Shown here in pieces: positions 25,101 to 35,357 of a stretch of DNA of 64,000 bases; position 1 is the stretch's first letter, and every line of letters starts with the position of its first letter. Where the stretch lies: assembly GCF_036417845.1 (NCBI RefSeq), contig NC_089978.1:122728183-122792182 (forward strand), in the 5' to 3' direction. The DNA is from Apteryx mantelli. Lineage: Eukaryota; Chordata; Aves; Apterygiformes; Apterygidae. Below the pieces are notes generated by a model. It ran no database searches. It was given only the letters and a program-made list of their open reading frames with translations, and was not told the DNA's origin. A program made the position numbers and the translations under genes.

Positions 25101-28100
25101 CATAGTTCAGGAATAAATAGATGCTTTTCAGTTTCGGCAACAACTTACTGAAGGTTTTACCTTTGAATATATATTTAGCCATGTACTGTCGTACACTGTG
25201 TTATTTCATGACTGAGAGATTAAAAACAAACAGCAAATCCAGGGACCGTAGCTTCTAATAAAATATTTTCTCTATATTAAATATGCAAATAGGGAAGACC
25301 CATCTAGTAGCTAGAACCACATGAACTCACGTGAATCGCAGGATCCTGGTTTCAATCCAGACTGTTACCTTTTCAGACAGTCGGTAAAGCAATTCATGTA
25401 CAGATGGTATAATACTTTGTATCACTTCCACAAGTTGCAATACTTGCTTAGGGAAGAGCAGCTTCTTGTTACTCCTGTCCATCAGCAATTTCATGACAGT
25501 GGCAAGGCAGCACAGCAATAGTTGAAAACACTGGAAGTTGTCTAGATGGCAACTTTAATACAATATTGAGAGACTGTTGACTTACCTGCATTTAGGGTGT
25601 AAAGCAAGTACACTTCAAATCCTGTTATCTTAAGCAAAAGCAAAAACTCAGCTCTCAAATTTTATAGGAGCAACTAACAATTCTATCAACCTCATAACAA
25701 GAACCAGATAGGCAGCTAAAAATGAAGCTGTGAGAAAGGATGATGTAAACAACCCTCCCATAATTAGATGTTTACAGGATAGACAGAAAATTTTTCAAAA
25801 AAGCACAAGCCTACTGAGCATCGGTGCACAAACACCTAACGCACGCCCAGACACATAACACACATCACCTAGCGTCTCTGTGACCCAGCGCTCAGTCAGG
25901 GAATATGGGCAATATTAAGGCTGCATTGACAATAAAGGTAAAATATGGTTGGGGGGGGGGGAAGCAAGGAAGAAAGAGAGAACACCCATTTCTAAGAGAT
26001 ACATAAACTTATTCCATTTAAGTTAAAAAAACAAAACAAAACAAAAAAAACCCACAAAAACCAAGTAGCTACATCTATGTTTTATAAAGATTGATGAGCA
26101 GTACTGCATGACTTCAGTGCGTATTAAGCTAGAGAAAAGGTGTCTTTAAAATCCATGAGATTTATTTAGCCCTCAGACATCATCCCTTTCCACAACTAAT
26201 TTCACACTGGTTCATGATTTTCCAGAGCCTGTGCTGAGCCTGTAGCTAAGTCTGAGTAAATCCTGTGCCACACAAAGTCCTATTTGTTCCTGTTGGTACT
26301 TATCACTCCCCCATCTCTCTCCTCATCTCTCAGCTAGCATTTGCTTGTATTCTGTATTTGTATAAAAAAACTGGCAATCACACGTTTACTTTCTCTTTCT
26401 CCAGCACAGACTTACAGATATTCGCCAAGAACTGTCAAGGTAATGATTAAAAGTCTGTGGTTTTGCGGGCCTTCTGGGGGACTGGGCCTAAAACTTATCT
26501 GTGAGTCAAAAAAACAGTGTTCATCACGTTCCCTCAGAACAGACAACAGCCATTTACTTGAGAGGCAGAAAAAAAGGTTTAAGTCTATGTATCAAAAAAT
26601 TATTTATATAAACTGGAACAATGAGATGCAGCCCTGCTCTAGAGTAGCCACTCGCCAAGCAAGCTGCAATACTCACTCATAGTTTCAGAGGCTGAAAAAT
26701 GCTGCCTGATCTGAATTAAACAGTTCAGGGACTTGTGCCTTGTGAACATGTCCTGATGAGTGTGCCCAGCCATAGGGCCATAGCATTTATGGCTGCAGGG
26801 CTATTTCTCTTTCCTCCCCCTCATCAGTCTCCCTCATCCTCCCCCCCCTCAAGTTTCAGTTTCAACATGACATCTTTAAAAAAAAAAAACAACAACATTT
26901 AACTGGGGTATTGCCAACCAACTTTAGTAATATAAGCAGTCTTTAGTTTAAAGACAAAGAGAGTTTTAATATTTGGAAGCTTAAAAGGTTTTTGTTAATC
27001 CTTCCACTGTAAAAAAACAACAGATGACTTAACAAATGGCTAAATCCTTGCTGGAATAGAATAAGGTTTGCCTTTCCAAAGTCTTACTGCCTCAGAACAG
27101 AGGAAAAAAGCCTCAGAACATGCACAGTCATGGCAAATATTTAGTTTCTTATAAACCAGAATGGATCAAATGGTTATACTACTGGAGAAGACATGTATAA
27201 AGCTGACTGGAGCTATTGGTCATTGCCCAGTCCACCTTACTTCACTGCTTTGGGGTCAGATTCAGGAGCTCTCGTAAGGCACACTGAGTTAATTTAGGAG
27301 GTAATCATCCCTTGGTGTGCATCCTACCCATCTGCCCAAACTTATCATCCTGTAGGCAAAGGGTGGCAGGGGAGGGGAAGCATCCACTTTTCAACTGACG
27401 TGCTTCACAGTCTCATGTAGTCATTCATTTGTGTTAATACACCAGGTTCTCTGAACCAGCAGCTGAGCACCTGTGGTTTGCTACCTCTGCTGTGAAGATA
27501 GTTAATTTTAGCAGAGTGTAAGGGAAGCTGCCTCATAAATCACCAGTCATGAACCATCATCAGAAGCCCAACACAGAGCATAAAAAAGCATTGCCATTTA
27601 GCAGCCCAAACCCTTTTTTTCAGAGATGACCTCATTAAACCAAAAGTTGATGCCCTGCAGATAAGTGGGTGCTTAACAGAAAATTTTGAAGAAGGTGGGC
27701 AAGATGACACAAAAAGATGTGACTAAATGAGCTTGTCATTTGTACATGTGACTGTGGGGTGGGCAGTAGGAGAAGAGAAGAGGAGGTGGTGGAACTATAA
27801 TGGAGAACCTGCCAAATAGCTGTCTAGTTTTGAGTTTTTAATCCCACACAAAAGCCCCAGAGTGTGATTTGAAAACAGTCTTGGGAAGATCTTTCATGCG
27901 ATATAAGAGCCCTTCCTCCCAAGCATTAAACTGGGCTTATGAATAATGAAAGACTCAAGTGAAACTCAAGAGGCTGCAGGCTTGCTCCTCCTGCGCTGTC
28001 AGCCTGTGGGACAAGTCATCTGCCACATTTGCACTTCAGTTTCTCCACTGGCCAGAGAAGGATGATGATAATGGCCTTTCAAACAATCTGTAGACTAGAA

Positions 28101-29888
28101 AAAGTGGCTGTGAGTAAGGCTTGGGGAGATGTATGTGTTGGAATGGACAGGAGGAAGTCCAGTCCTCACTCGGTGTGGTAGGAGCCTGTGACTCATGAAG
28201 CTGAACAGCCTACCTGAGCTCATTTCCTAGGCGCAGCAGGAGAAATGCTGCTGCCGCCCCCTTCTTGGCAATACCAGGCAGTGACTAGGGGAGAGAGCCA
28301 TGCCTCTGTAGATAGAGAGGGAATTCCTTTTCTTAGGCAAGTCCACCCTGACTGCGCTACTGCTTAGAACTTTTAAAATTTCTAAATCTTGAAATTTTCT
28401 AAAGCCTCAACTCAAAAACTGAGTAATTATTTTCAAAATTGCAGTTTCCTCACAGTCAGAAGGTCTTTTACAGCAAGCAGAATCCAAATAAACCAGTTTG
28501 TTTATGCTGGGAAAATCCGAGACAGATTTTGCAGGAACTATGTTCTAACAGCCATCTTTCACTTCTAGGCTTGAAAAATAAAGGTGAATCCCTTGAGGTT
28601 TTTACCCATGGAGCAGAGACCTCTGTTCCACTTTAGAGCATGAAAGGTAGCTACAAATGGCAGCATGAACTCAGCAACACCCTCTTAAAAAACACCCCTA
28701 CTCTTCCAAACAATGCAAAATGCTGCCATAAGGGCCATACTTAGTACTTCCCAGTGACTCCAGATCAAGAGCATCAGGGCATTTTTAACTTCTGTCTCCT
28801 AGTACTTAATCAGTTCACATTGTCCCTTTAGATTAATGAGTCATCCTTCTACCTATTTAGAGGCACTCTCATCCAAACACATTAACAAATACGTTGAAGA
28901 GCTGGAAGGAGGGACAAGTTTAAACAGGGTTAGGATGGTATTTACCCACGCAGGCTTACCTTCTCCTTCATTGATGGTTCTTTCTTCTGTACCCTCTATT
29001 TTCAAGGAGTGCATTAGATGAGGGCCTGGCAGGGAATGGGTTAGCCACCTCTGGGTCCCCCTTGAGGCCAGGGTCCCTTGCAGCCACACTACCCTCAGCT
29101 TGGCACATGCCTGGTTCTCTGGCCTCAAGTTGCACAAGTCTTGGCTTCCTTCCCCTCAGGGACAGACTTGGAGGAGATGTTTGAAGGATTCACGTATACG
29201 TTAGGTTTAAACAAGCTAGTCTGAATGCGTATACCCAAGTGTCAAAAAGCGTAAGCTGACACAGTGGGCAAGTTCCCTGCAGGAAGGGCATTGCCTTTGA
29301 GCGTGTCCCTCTCGACCCACAAACAATACTTGAATAGTCTTTAAATACAGCCAGCTCTGAAGCACAGCTTGCCTCTTCGTCTTTGTATGATGGAGGAGCA
29401 TGATGGCTTAAGGGCATGTAAAACAGTCATTTAAATTTCTAGTTAAAATCAAAGGGGGCAAGAACAGAAATGGTGGAACTAGAAACTGTCCAGGACAAAG
29501 GGATTAAATGTCTCCCTTAACTGTTAGGGTTTGCTGAATCTGGCAGCCCAGTGGAGGAGAGGCTGCCACAGCTCCATGCCTCCAGGTCCAACTAGTAGCG
29601 AGTCTGAGCATGTAACCCCAGTAGGCCCACACACAAACACACATATACAACACATATACACACAGCCAGCTACACAGCTCAGCACAAACAGAAACAGCAT
29701 CTACAGCCTCATCCTGTTCCTCTCTCTGGCTGATCAGGATGCAGGTCCATTAGTGAGAATGTATACATATATATCATTTAGATCCCCCCAGCAGGTGGGC
29801 TTAAGCATTTGGTCTGTCCAGCAGCTGACTCTGGTTCCTTGCTCTCCCCCATTGCCTTCCTTGCAGTCTCTCTCTCTCTCTCGCACAT

Positions 29889-29920
<32 letters not shown>

Positions 29921-30655
29921 ATCTCAGTCAACCCTCAGGCCCCAGAGTCCCACACTCCTAGGCAGCGACCCCCTTGATCTGTCAGGTGCTTCACAGAGCC
30001 ACTCTCATAGCTCATGGGTGGGTCTCACACCTGGCCAAGGGGGCCCACAGCTCTCCTGTGCCGGGCCCAGGAGGAGACAGGGCAGGGGATTATCTGGGTT
30101 CCCCAACCTGCCATTGTTCCTCTGTGCTCCTTTATGCGTGTGGAGCTGAGCCTGTTATCACACAACCTAATGCTTACCAGGACCAACCTCAGAACCAGGG
30201 TAAGGCTCTCTGTCCTCCAACCATACACAGCATGCAGGCACTGTTGGATGCTCCTGCATGTCCAGCTGCAGTCTGCACAATAATATAATGACCATAGCTT
30301 TGCAGTTCTAATATTATGGTGCACCAACTAATGGTGCAACTAATGGTATGAGCACACAGACTATATAGACCACCACATATGCTCACATTGCAAGCTTCTT
30401 CAGCAACAGGATATAAAAATGTTAAAGCCGATCTGTCTCTCTCTTTCTCTCTATCAGGAACATCTCGAGGAAAAAGATTATATTAATACCAGTGAACTAT
30501 GGTATTCTACTGTCAACCATGATGTAAAATGTGAATCCTCTGTGGTTAATACCAATGATCAGACAGAATATGCAATTGTCAGCATGCCTAAGAATAAGCA
30601 AACCATCACCAGCTCTGAAGACAACAATGAATATGATTTTATCCTGGTAAACTAA
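16106..30655 (+). CDS. GCSAM: GCSAM (germinal centre-associated signalling and motility protein), rebuilt from small exons
   Basis: In mammals GCSAM (HGAL/GCET2) is a cytoplasmic adaptor anchored to the inner membrane of germinal-centre B cells by acylation; it is tyrosine phosphorylated, enhances BCR signalling and limits motility. Seen here: MGNC start, CxC motif followed by a basic stretch, then three Tyr motifs in the last exon (SELWYSTVNH, TEYAIVSMP, NEYDFILV). These parallel human EELCYTLINH, TEYSLLHMP and DEYELLMP as I recall them. Exons of 26, (39), 50, 35 and 198 nt join in phases 2, 2, 1 and 0, giving 115 residues, or 102 without the uncertain second exon, against 178 in human. A GCSAML-like relative is less likely given the position between CD200 and C3orf52. 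Confidence 0.82.
17635..17940 (+). mobile_element. CR1 LINE 3' end, sense
   Basis: About 300 bp very close to the avian CR1 3' consensus: TTTTCAGTGGTGCCCAG, GGAAAAACTTCTTCACTGTG, GGTTGCCCAGAGAGGTTGTG, TTGGACTAGATGATCTCC, ending in the CR1-type 8-bp tail TTCTCTGATTCTGTGA. The 5' truncation is usual for CR1. Low divergence suggests a fairly young insertion. Confidence 0.93.
21293..21331 (+). promoter_or_regulatory. Paired octamer motifs in GCSAM intron
   Basis: Two exact ATGCAAAT octamers (21293-21300 and 21324-21331) lie 31 bp apart in the sense orientation. Octamers bind OCT1/OCT2, and B-cell genes use them with OBF1. Two copies in AT-rich DNA can also arise by chance; function is inferred only from the gene's known B-cell expression. 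Confidence 0.3.
22288..22326 (+). CDS. GCSAM: Candidate GCSAM exon 2 (39 nt)
   Basis: Excellent splice sites (TTTCCTTCTTTCGCAG acceptor, CAG|GTAAGG donor) flank 39 nt that keep phase 2 open: RSFELPVPALPPC(R). The exon would replace a longer human segment between MGN and CxC, but the residues are not recognisably conserved. Exon 1 can also join directly to the 50-nt exon in frame, so this exon may be optional or false. Confidence 0.4.
23988..24037 (+). CDS. GCSAM: GCSAM exon with CxC palmitoylation motif (50 nt)
   Basis: Acceptor TTTCCATATTCCAG and donor A|GTAAGT bound a 50-nt exon, entering in phase 2 and leaving in phase 1. It reads WKMCICIRRKRYSHKE. CIC followed by a basic cluster corresponds to human Cys43-Phe-Cys45 with following basic residues, the pair known to be palmitoylated. 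Membrane targeting is therefore predicted to be kept. Confidence 0.75.
24355..24600 (+). promoter_or_regulatory. CpG-dense patch in GCSAM intron
   Basis: About two dozen CpG fall within roughly 240 bp, in sharp contrast to the CpG-poor surroundings. It lies about 320 bp after the CxC exon. It could be a small CpG island marking an internal promoter or enhancer, or a diverged GC-rich insertion. No exon with good splice sites was found in it. Confidence 0.4.
24601..26404 (+). other. GCSAM intron before the microexon
   Basis: AT-rich intron. It contains a run of about 11 G near 25950 and AAAAC-type repeats near 26030. No further exon was recognised. Confidence 0.5.
26405..26439 (+). CDS. GCSAM: GCSAM 35-nt microexon
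   Basis: A strong pyrimidine tract (TTCTCTTTCTCCAG) and a CAAG|GTAATG donor flank 35 nt. Two bases complete a Thr codon from the preceding exon and eleven full codons follow (QTYRYSPRTVK), ending in phase 0 exactly as the last exon requires. The resulting spacing between CxC and ELWY (34 residues) is close to the human 37. Confidence 0.7.
26440..30457 (+). other. GCSAM last intron
   Basis: A 4.0 kb intron without recognised coding sequence. It contains an imperfect CA-rich stretch (29625-29670) and a CT/CA microsatellite (29866-29918). Confidence 0.6.
29866..29918. repeat. CT then CA compound microsatellite
   Basis: About eight CT units, a short GCACATG spacer and about fourteen CA units. 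Confidence 0.95.
30458..30655 (+). CDS. GCSAM: GCSAM terminal exon, tyrosine-motif tail
   Basis: After a long pyrimidine tract and CTATCAG the exon codes 65 residues to TAA. The tail is acidic and carries three Tyr motifs: LWYSTV, TEYAIV and NEYDFI, spaced 21-22 residues apart. SELWYSTVNH aligns with human EELCYTLINH and TEYxxxxMP is shared, which identifies the gene. Phosphorylated sites of this kind recruit SH2 proteins in mammals. Confidence 0.88.
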   Translation, partial: EHLEEKDYINTSELWYSTVNHDVKCESSVVNTNDQTEYAIVSMPKNKQTITSSEDNNEYDFILVN

Positions 30656-31106
30656 AAAGTGACACTTCCTGCTGCCAAGGCACCCTTTTGTTTGAATATT
30701 TAAGCCAGTAGTGTGTAGTGTTCCTAACGACCCTACCTGCTATGCCAGGTCTTCAAGTAAACTGGAGAGCATCTCTCTCATGTTACAAAGGTTACACACT
30801 AGGACAAATCTGCCAGCCAGTTGCAATGAGACAAATTTGTCCATGAAAAGGTGATCACAGAAAGAGACATGGACAGAGTACAGGGCTTCACTTGACAATT
30901 AAAACAAGAAGAATCAGCGTAACTGCCATTGCAAGACAATGTTTCTGTATAGTAAATAAGGCACTTCATTAGTAGAAGCAACTGAGACTGTGCTTTTTTT
31001 TCTAGACTCTTACAGTGCTTTTTAATTTTTTTAAGGGATCTAACAAAACTGTCGGTGGAAATCTCAATAATGCAATGATAATATCCTTGGTTTTCTTTTT
31101 TTTTTA

Positions 31107-31112
31107 AATAAA
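31107..31112 (+). terminator. Likely GCSAM poly(A) signal
   Basis: AATAAA about 450 nt after the GCSAM stop, the first canonical plus-strand signal seen downstream, so a short 3' UTR is likely. Confidence 0.5.
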
Positions 31113-34100
31113 ACTTTAATAATACTTTGCCACACAACACTTCCACTTCACTACCCTCCTGGCATCTCAAATTTGTTTTTTTTGTGCAACACCAGAACAC
31201 ACCTCCCCATAGCTTCACCCCTCTGCAAGCAGCATTTTTGGACATTTATTCAACTGTTCAGCCAAGCTCATAAAGTGATTATGCACCTCTGTTCTTGCTA
31301 AAGCATGTTTTTTGCCCCCCTCCATTTGTATTAAAACAACTTGGAAGATAATATTAAGCAGGCTTTTCCTGAGTTTAAAGACTGGACCTAATCACTGGCT
31401 GTAGCCTTGGCTTTATGGTGTGGTGCCTTTGCACACATCCTACCTGCAGTTTCTGTGCCTGGGGGTCCCATGGGATGAATGGGTTTCATGGGGCAGTGCA
31501 TAGACACACTGCTAGCACTATGCAGGTGGCACTGTGCAGGCACCATTGCAGCAGCCAGACAGCTGAATCTGCCCCCAAATTTGTACTATGAGCTGGAGCT
31601 GCACATACGACTGTCTGCCATGGGATTTTAAAGGGTTGGTTGTACAGTCCACAAGCTGAATTATCAGAATTAACTTTTCCTTTTTTATTTGTCACTCAGT
31701 TGCCTCAGTCATCTATGTATAACTCAGGCTCCTTCCATTAAAATTAACATTAAACATTTACAAAACATCTAACTTGACAGAATAATGTGTTTTCACACTA
31801 CTCTGTTCCTAATGGATGAGGTAGTAACTAGTACATCTGGTTATTTTCTTTTACATTGTTAATTTACCTCAAGGGGAAACAGACAAACACCACTATTTGC
31901 CTTTTTTTTGGACATTTCCTTCAATCAGAGTTGAAAGCATGACTGGAGGTAAAGGGTGAAGTTGGACACTTTGTCTGACTATCACAACATCTTGCTACAG
32001 CTCCTCCATCTTCTTTCCAGTGAACTCTGGGGCAAAGGTAATGGGACAGAGGAGGATGGCTGGAAATAAGTGAATGCTTGGCAGCTTCTCTTTTCTTCCT
32101 CATGGCTCTTGCTGCATGAAGAGGTATCACCATAAAAAAGAATGATCATGGTATTATTTTTCAGTTTTGAATCAAGATTAAGAAGTGTTGAAGGGCAGAT
32201 TCAGGCACCTCACTGCCGAAAGAGCAGTAGGATCAAGCATCATCTCAAAGGCAAGCTGTTCATTTGCTGCTGGTATTTTCATAGCCTACTGTTTTGGGGA
32301 GAGATCATACACATGAAGACGGATGAATTTTATCCTTCCCAGTGTAAGAATCAGAAAGAATATCTTCTTTCATTTTTTGCTATATAGGATACTGCATTAG
32401 GCACAGCATTTGCAGCTCTGTGTTTTTCAAAAATGCACAGAAAAGATAGTCTTAAATGTATAATTATACTAGTTCATCAAATGAGAACTGAGCCATGAAA
32501 AGAGAAGATACTGGTTTTGGAGTCACCATTGCATCTCACAAATCAGGTGGAATCAGAATTAGTCACAAATACGGGAGCCATGTGATCCTCTAATTTGGTC
32601 TAGACTGTTCCCCGAGCTCAGTTAAAACTCAGGCTACAACAAATATTGTTTTGAGTGTATTGCTGGACTGGAGCTGTTGAAGGAATGAAAACGATGGCTT
32701 AAGAGTAAAAATAAATAATTTAATGCATAGTATAATTATCAGATTACTTCTTAAATATACCAATAACATTAAAAAAACAGAAACACAATTTCCCATAAGC
32801 TATTTCTCAAGATAATACAAAAGGTTTCTTAAAATAAATTTCTCTATCCAACAATACCAGCATTTGTACTGGCTATACATGTTCACAATTACAAATTCAA
32901 ACAATGCATTCATGACAAGAAGTTATATTTCACTAGCATGGTAGTGAATTCATCACATTTCTAGTAAAGTTAATGATTAGTTTTAAATGTTGATGTTATT
33001 GTCAGTAACTAACTGTCATGCCACACTGGCCTACATAATGTGCCTCAGCACCCTTCTCTTAGCATTGGTCCATCTTATGTAATCTCTTGACAACTAGAAC
33101 TAGTATTTGCTGCCTTATTAAGGCAAAAATCTTGAATCTGTTTATTTTCATCCTCGCTGCTGGGGCAGGGGGTATACTTAGAGTCTAGTCAGGCAAATGC
33201 AGGTCGAATAGCTGTCTTTTCACAAGTACCCCTGATTAACAGTAGCTAGTTGTTAAAGTGTTCAGCTTATTTGACCTTTGAAAGATTCCTCAGACATTCA
33301 GATGCATTAGGGAACAAGATATGTCTCTTATCCACGGCATTGCTCTATTCACTTTAAACAAATTTACTAGCTCTGTGCCAGATGCCCTTTACCTGGCTAT
33401 ACAAACAGCACCACTGAGTTTTCTATTACATTCATCAGAAATATCCTTGTACGTAAGTGCGGCAGGACTCTGGCAAGAGCAGAAATCCATCTATCTACAT
33501 GGCACTGTACAACACATCGGTGAGGAACGGACCCTTGGAACATTTCTATTTCACATTGTGAAAGAGAAAAATAGAGCAGATGATACCTTCTCTAAGAAGA
33601 CTATAGGATGAACAAGGGGATGATGAGATTCTCAGTTCACTTAAGAAGCTAGTGCAAAGGCCTTGCATGTAACTAAGGAAAATAAAAGGGGCATTTAAGT
33701 TTTCAGGTTGCTCTGAGAGGAAAGAATAATGGGACAATAAGGCTGAGGGAGTCAGCAGGGGAAACATCACAAACATGAGCATAGGTGGAAGTAAGTATGA
33801 AGGATAAAGCTGTGCAGATAATTTTGGATGAGGAAAGAGGAGAAGAAAGGAAGCATATGCAAGAATGCTTTTAAAGCAAGTACAAGGAAAGCAGAACTGA
33901 TTCATAAGGCAGTTCAAAGAAGAGGTTTCAAAGTCAATGGAGCATGTATCAAGCATGATACATGATTTTCACAAAAGCAAATCCAAATGGGTTACTGATA
34001 TATCAGGACAATGGTAAAGAAGGAGGTAGCAATGTTCTAGGAGTACAACACTGTTATAAATATACCACATTTTTCAGCTTACCATACTGCATCACACACA

Positions 34101-35157
34101 GTATTTACAGAACATCAACATCATTAGAAGTGTTTCTACATAATGAATAGCTCCTAGTCCTTCAGATTACTAATAGACCTGAGAAGGTGATCTCTTCTAG
34201 TAGCCGAGGGAGGAGTCTTTCCATCATTTCTCTGAAAGTTAAAACAGTACATTATTAGCATTAAAATGAAACTTCAATTTGACACTTCAGCATATTTCTT
34301 CCTGTCTCCTTTGCATTGCTTTTCCTGTGAACCCTGTCAATACATGAGGAACAAAATGATATTGATCATTATAGCTTGAGACTTGTTGATCTCTTGTTCC
34401 TTGCTAAGTACTGAGAAAGTCAAAATGAGTTAAGCACAAATCTTGCTTATACACACTGTGTTGTGATGTGATGGCCTAGGATTATCCTAAAGGCACTTAC
34501 ATCTGAACTAGTAAGTTGGGGGGGGAAAAAAAGCAGCTCTGTGTAAACTTCAAGTTTGTAGGACTTTTAAACTAATGTTTTCAATCAACACAACTCTAAA
34601 CACAGTGAAATCACTACCTAGTCACTAGAAAATGTGGAAGAGTGAACATTTGGTTCCTTTAAAGAAAATCTCTTTCAATAACTAACTTTCCCCAAAAAAC
34701 TCTGAAAAAATGCAAATCAGGAAGCTTTTTCATTGACTGTGAAAACACCAGAAGTTGACTCCCAAATTACTTAAGCTTTTTCACTTAGGATTTAAGCTTG
34801 TTTTACAAACATTCAAATATGGATAGACAACATGGAAAAAACATTTTAATTATTTTGCCTGTACACATTGTACACACACATATATGAGGAGATTTTCTTT
34901 GTAGCTGTACATATTAAATACAGGAGGAGGTCTGAAAAGTTTGGCTGGACTCAGTAGCTGAACAGTTCTCATCACGAATACTTTTCTCATCATTGGATGA
35001 GAAAGAATCCTAGGGTACAATTTAAGCATGGCAAGACTTTCTTGAATATTGAATATTTTACAATTTTCTTAATGTCTTTCGAGAAAGATTTCCCTCCTTC
35101 CAAGTAAATACTTCTGCTCCTTGAAGAGAAGGAGTCCCTCTAATGTACAGCACTTAC
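31113..35157. other. Convergent GCSAM / C3orf52 3' region
   Basis: GCSAM and C3orf52 are transcribed toward each other here. No independent gene is recognised. A likely last, non-coding exon of C3orf52 begins at 34231 on the minus strand. The rest is AT-rich with no repeat I can name. Confidence 0.6.
34231..34232 (-). other. Proposed acceptor of C3orf52 last exon
   Basis: The minus strand reads CTGTTTTAACTTTCAG|AGAAATG here. Its first two bases would complete the T|AG stop codon of exon 5. The exon would be 3' UTR only; its end is not defined. Confidence 0.45.
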
Positions 35158-35357
35158 ATGTTAATGTAAGAGAAGTTGGGTCAAGCTTTAGCTTGGTACA
35201 TTCGGATGTCCCATGATGAAGAGTATCTTCTTCATCGTAAATATTTTGACGTAAAACATTCCTTATAAACTCTGGATTCATTGTGTTTTCCATAAACCCC
35301 TCTGTTGATGGTGGTACAGAGAACTCCAGCTGATAAAATACAGTAGCACTTTCATTA
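35158..35357 (-). CDS. C3orf52: C3orf52 exon 5, C-terminal domain
   Basis: Acceptor GTTTGTTTTTCAG opens a frame with SNESATVFYQLEFSVP (human ENATVTYDLQFGVP) and KLDPTSLTLT (human GLDPTSLLLYE). A GTAAGT donor follows ACA T. Joined to an acceptor at 34231 (TTTTAACTTTCAG|AG), the split codon becomes TAG, so the protein would end at LTLT, as the human one ends at about this point. If unspliced, the frame runs on 29 more codons to 35069. Confidence 0.85.

Noticed and set aside
29625-29920. Repeated CA-rich arrays as a CRISPR-like array
   Set aside because: Units are dinucleotides without unique spacers; vertebrate microsatellites.
33546-33956. 136-codon minus-strand frame between GCSAM and C3orf52
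   Set aside because: Hydrophobic Ser/Leu/Phe-rich sequence from purine-rich opposite-strand DNA, no splice links, no known domain.
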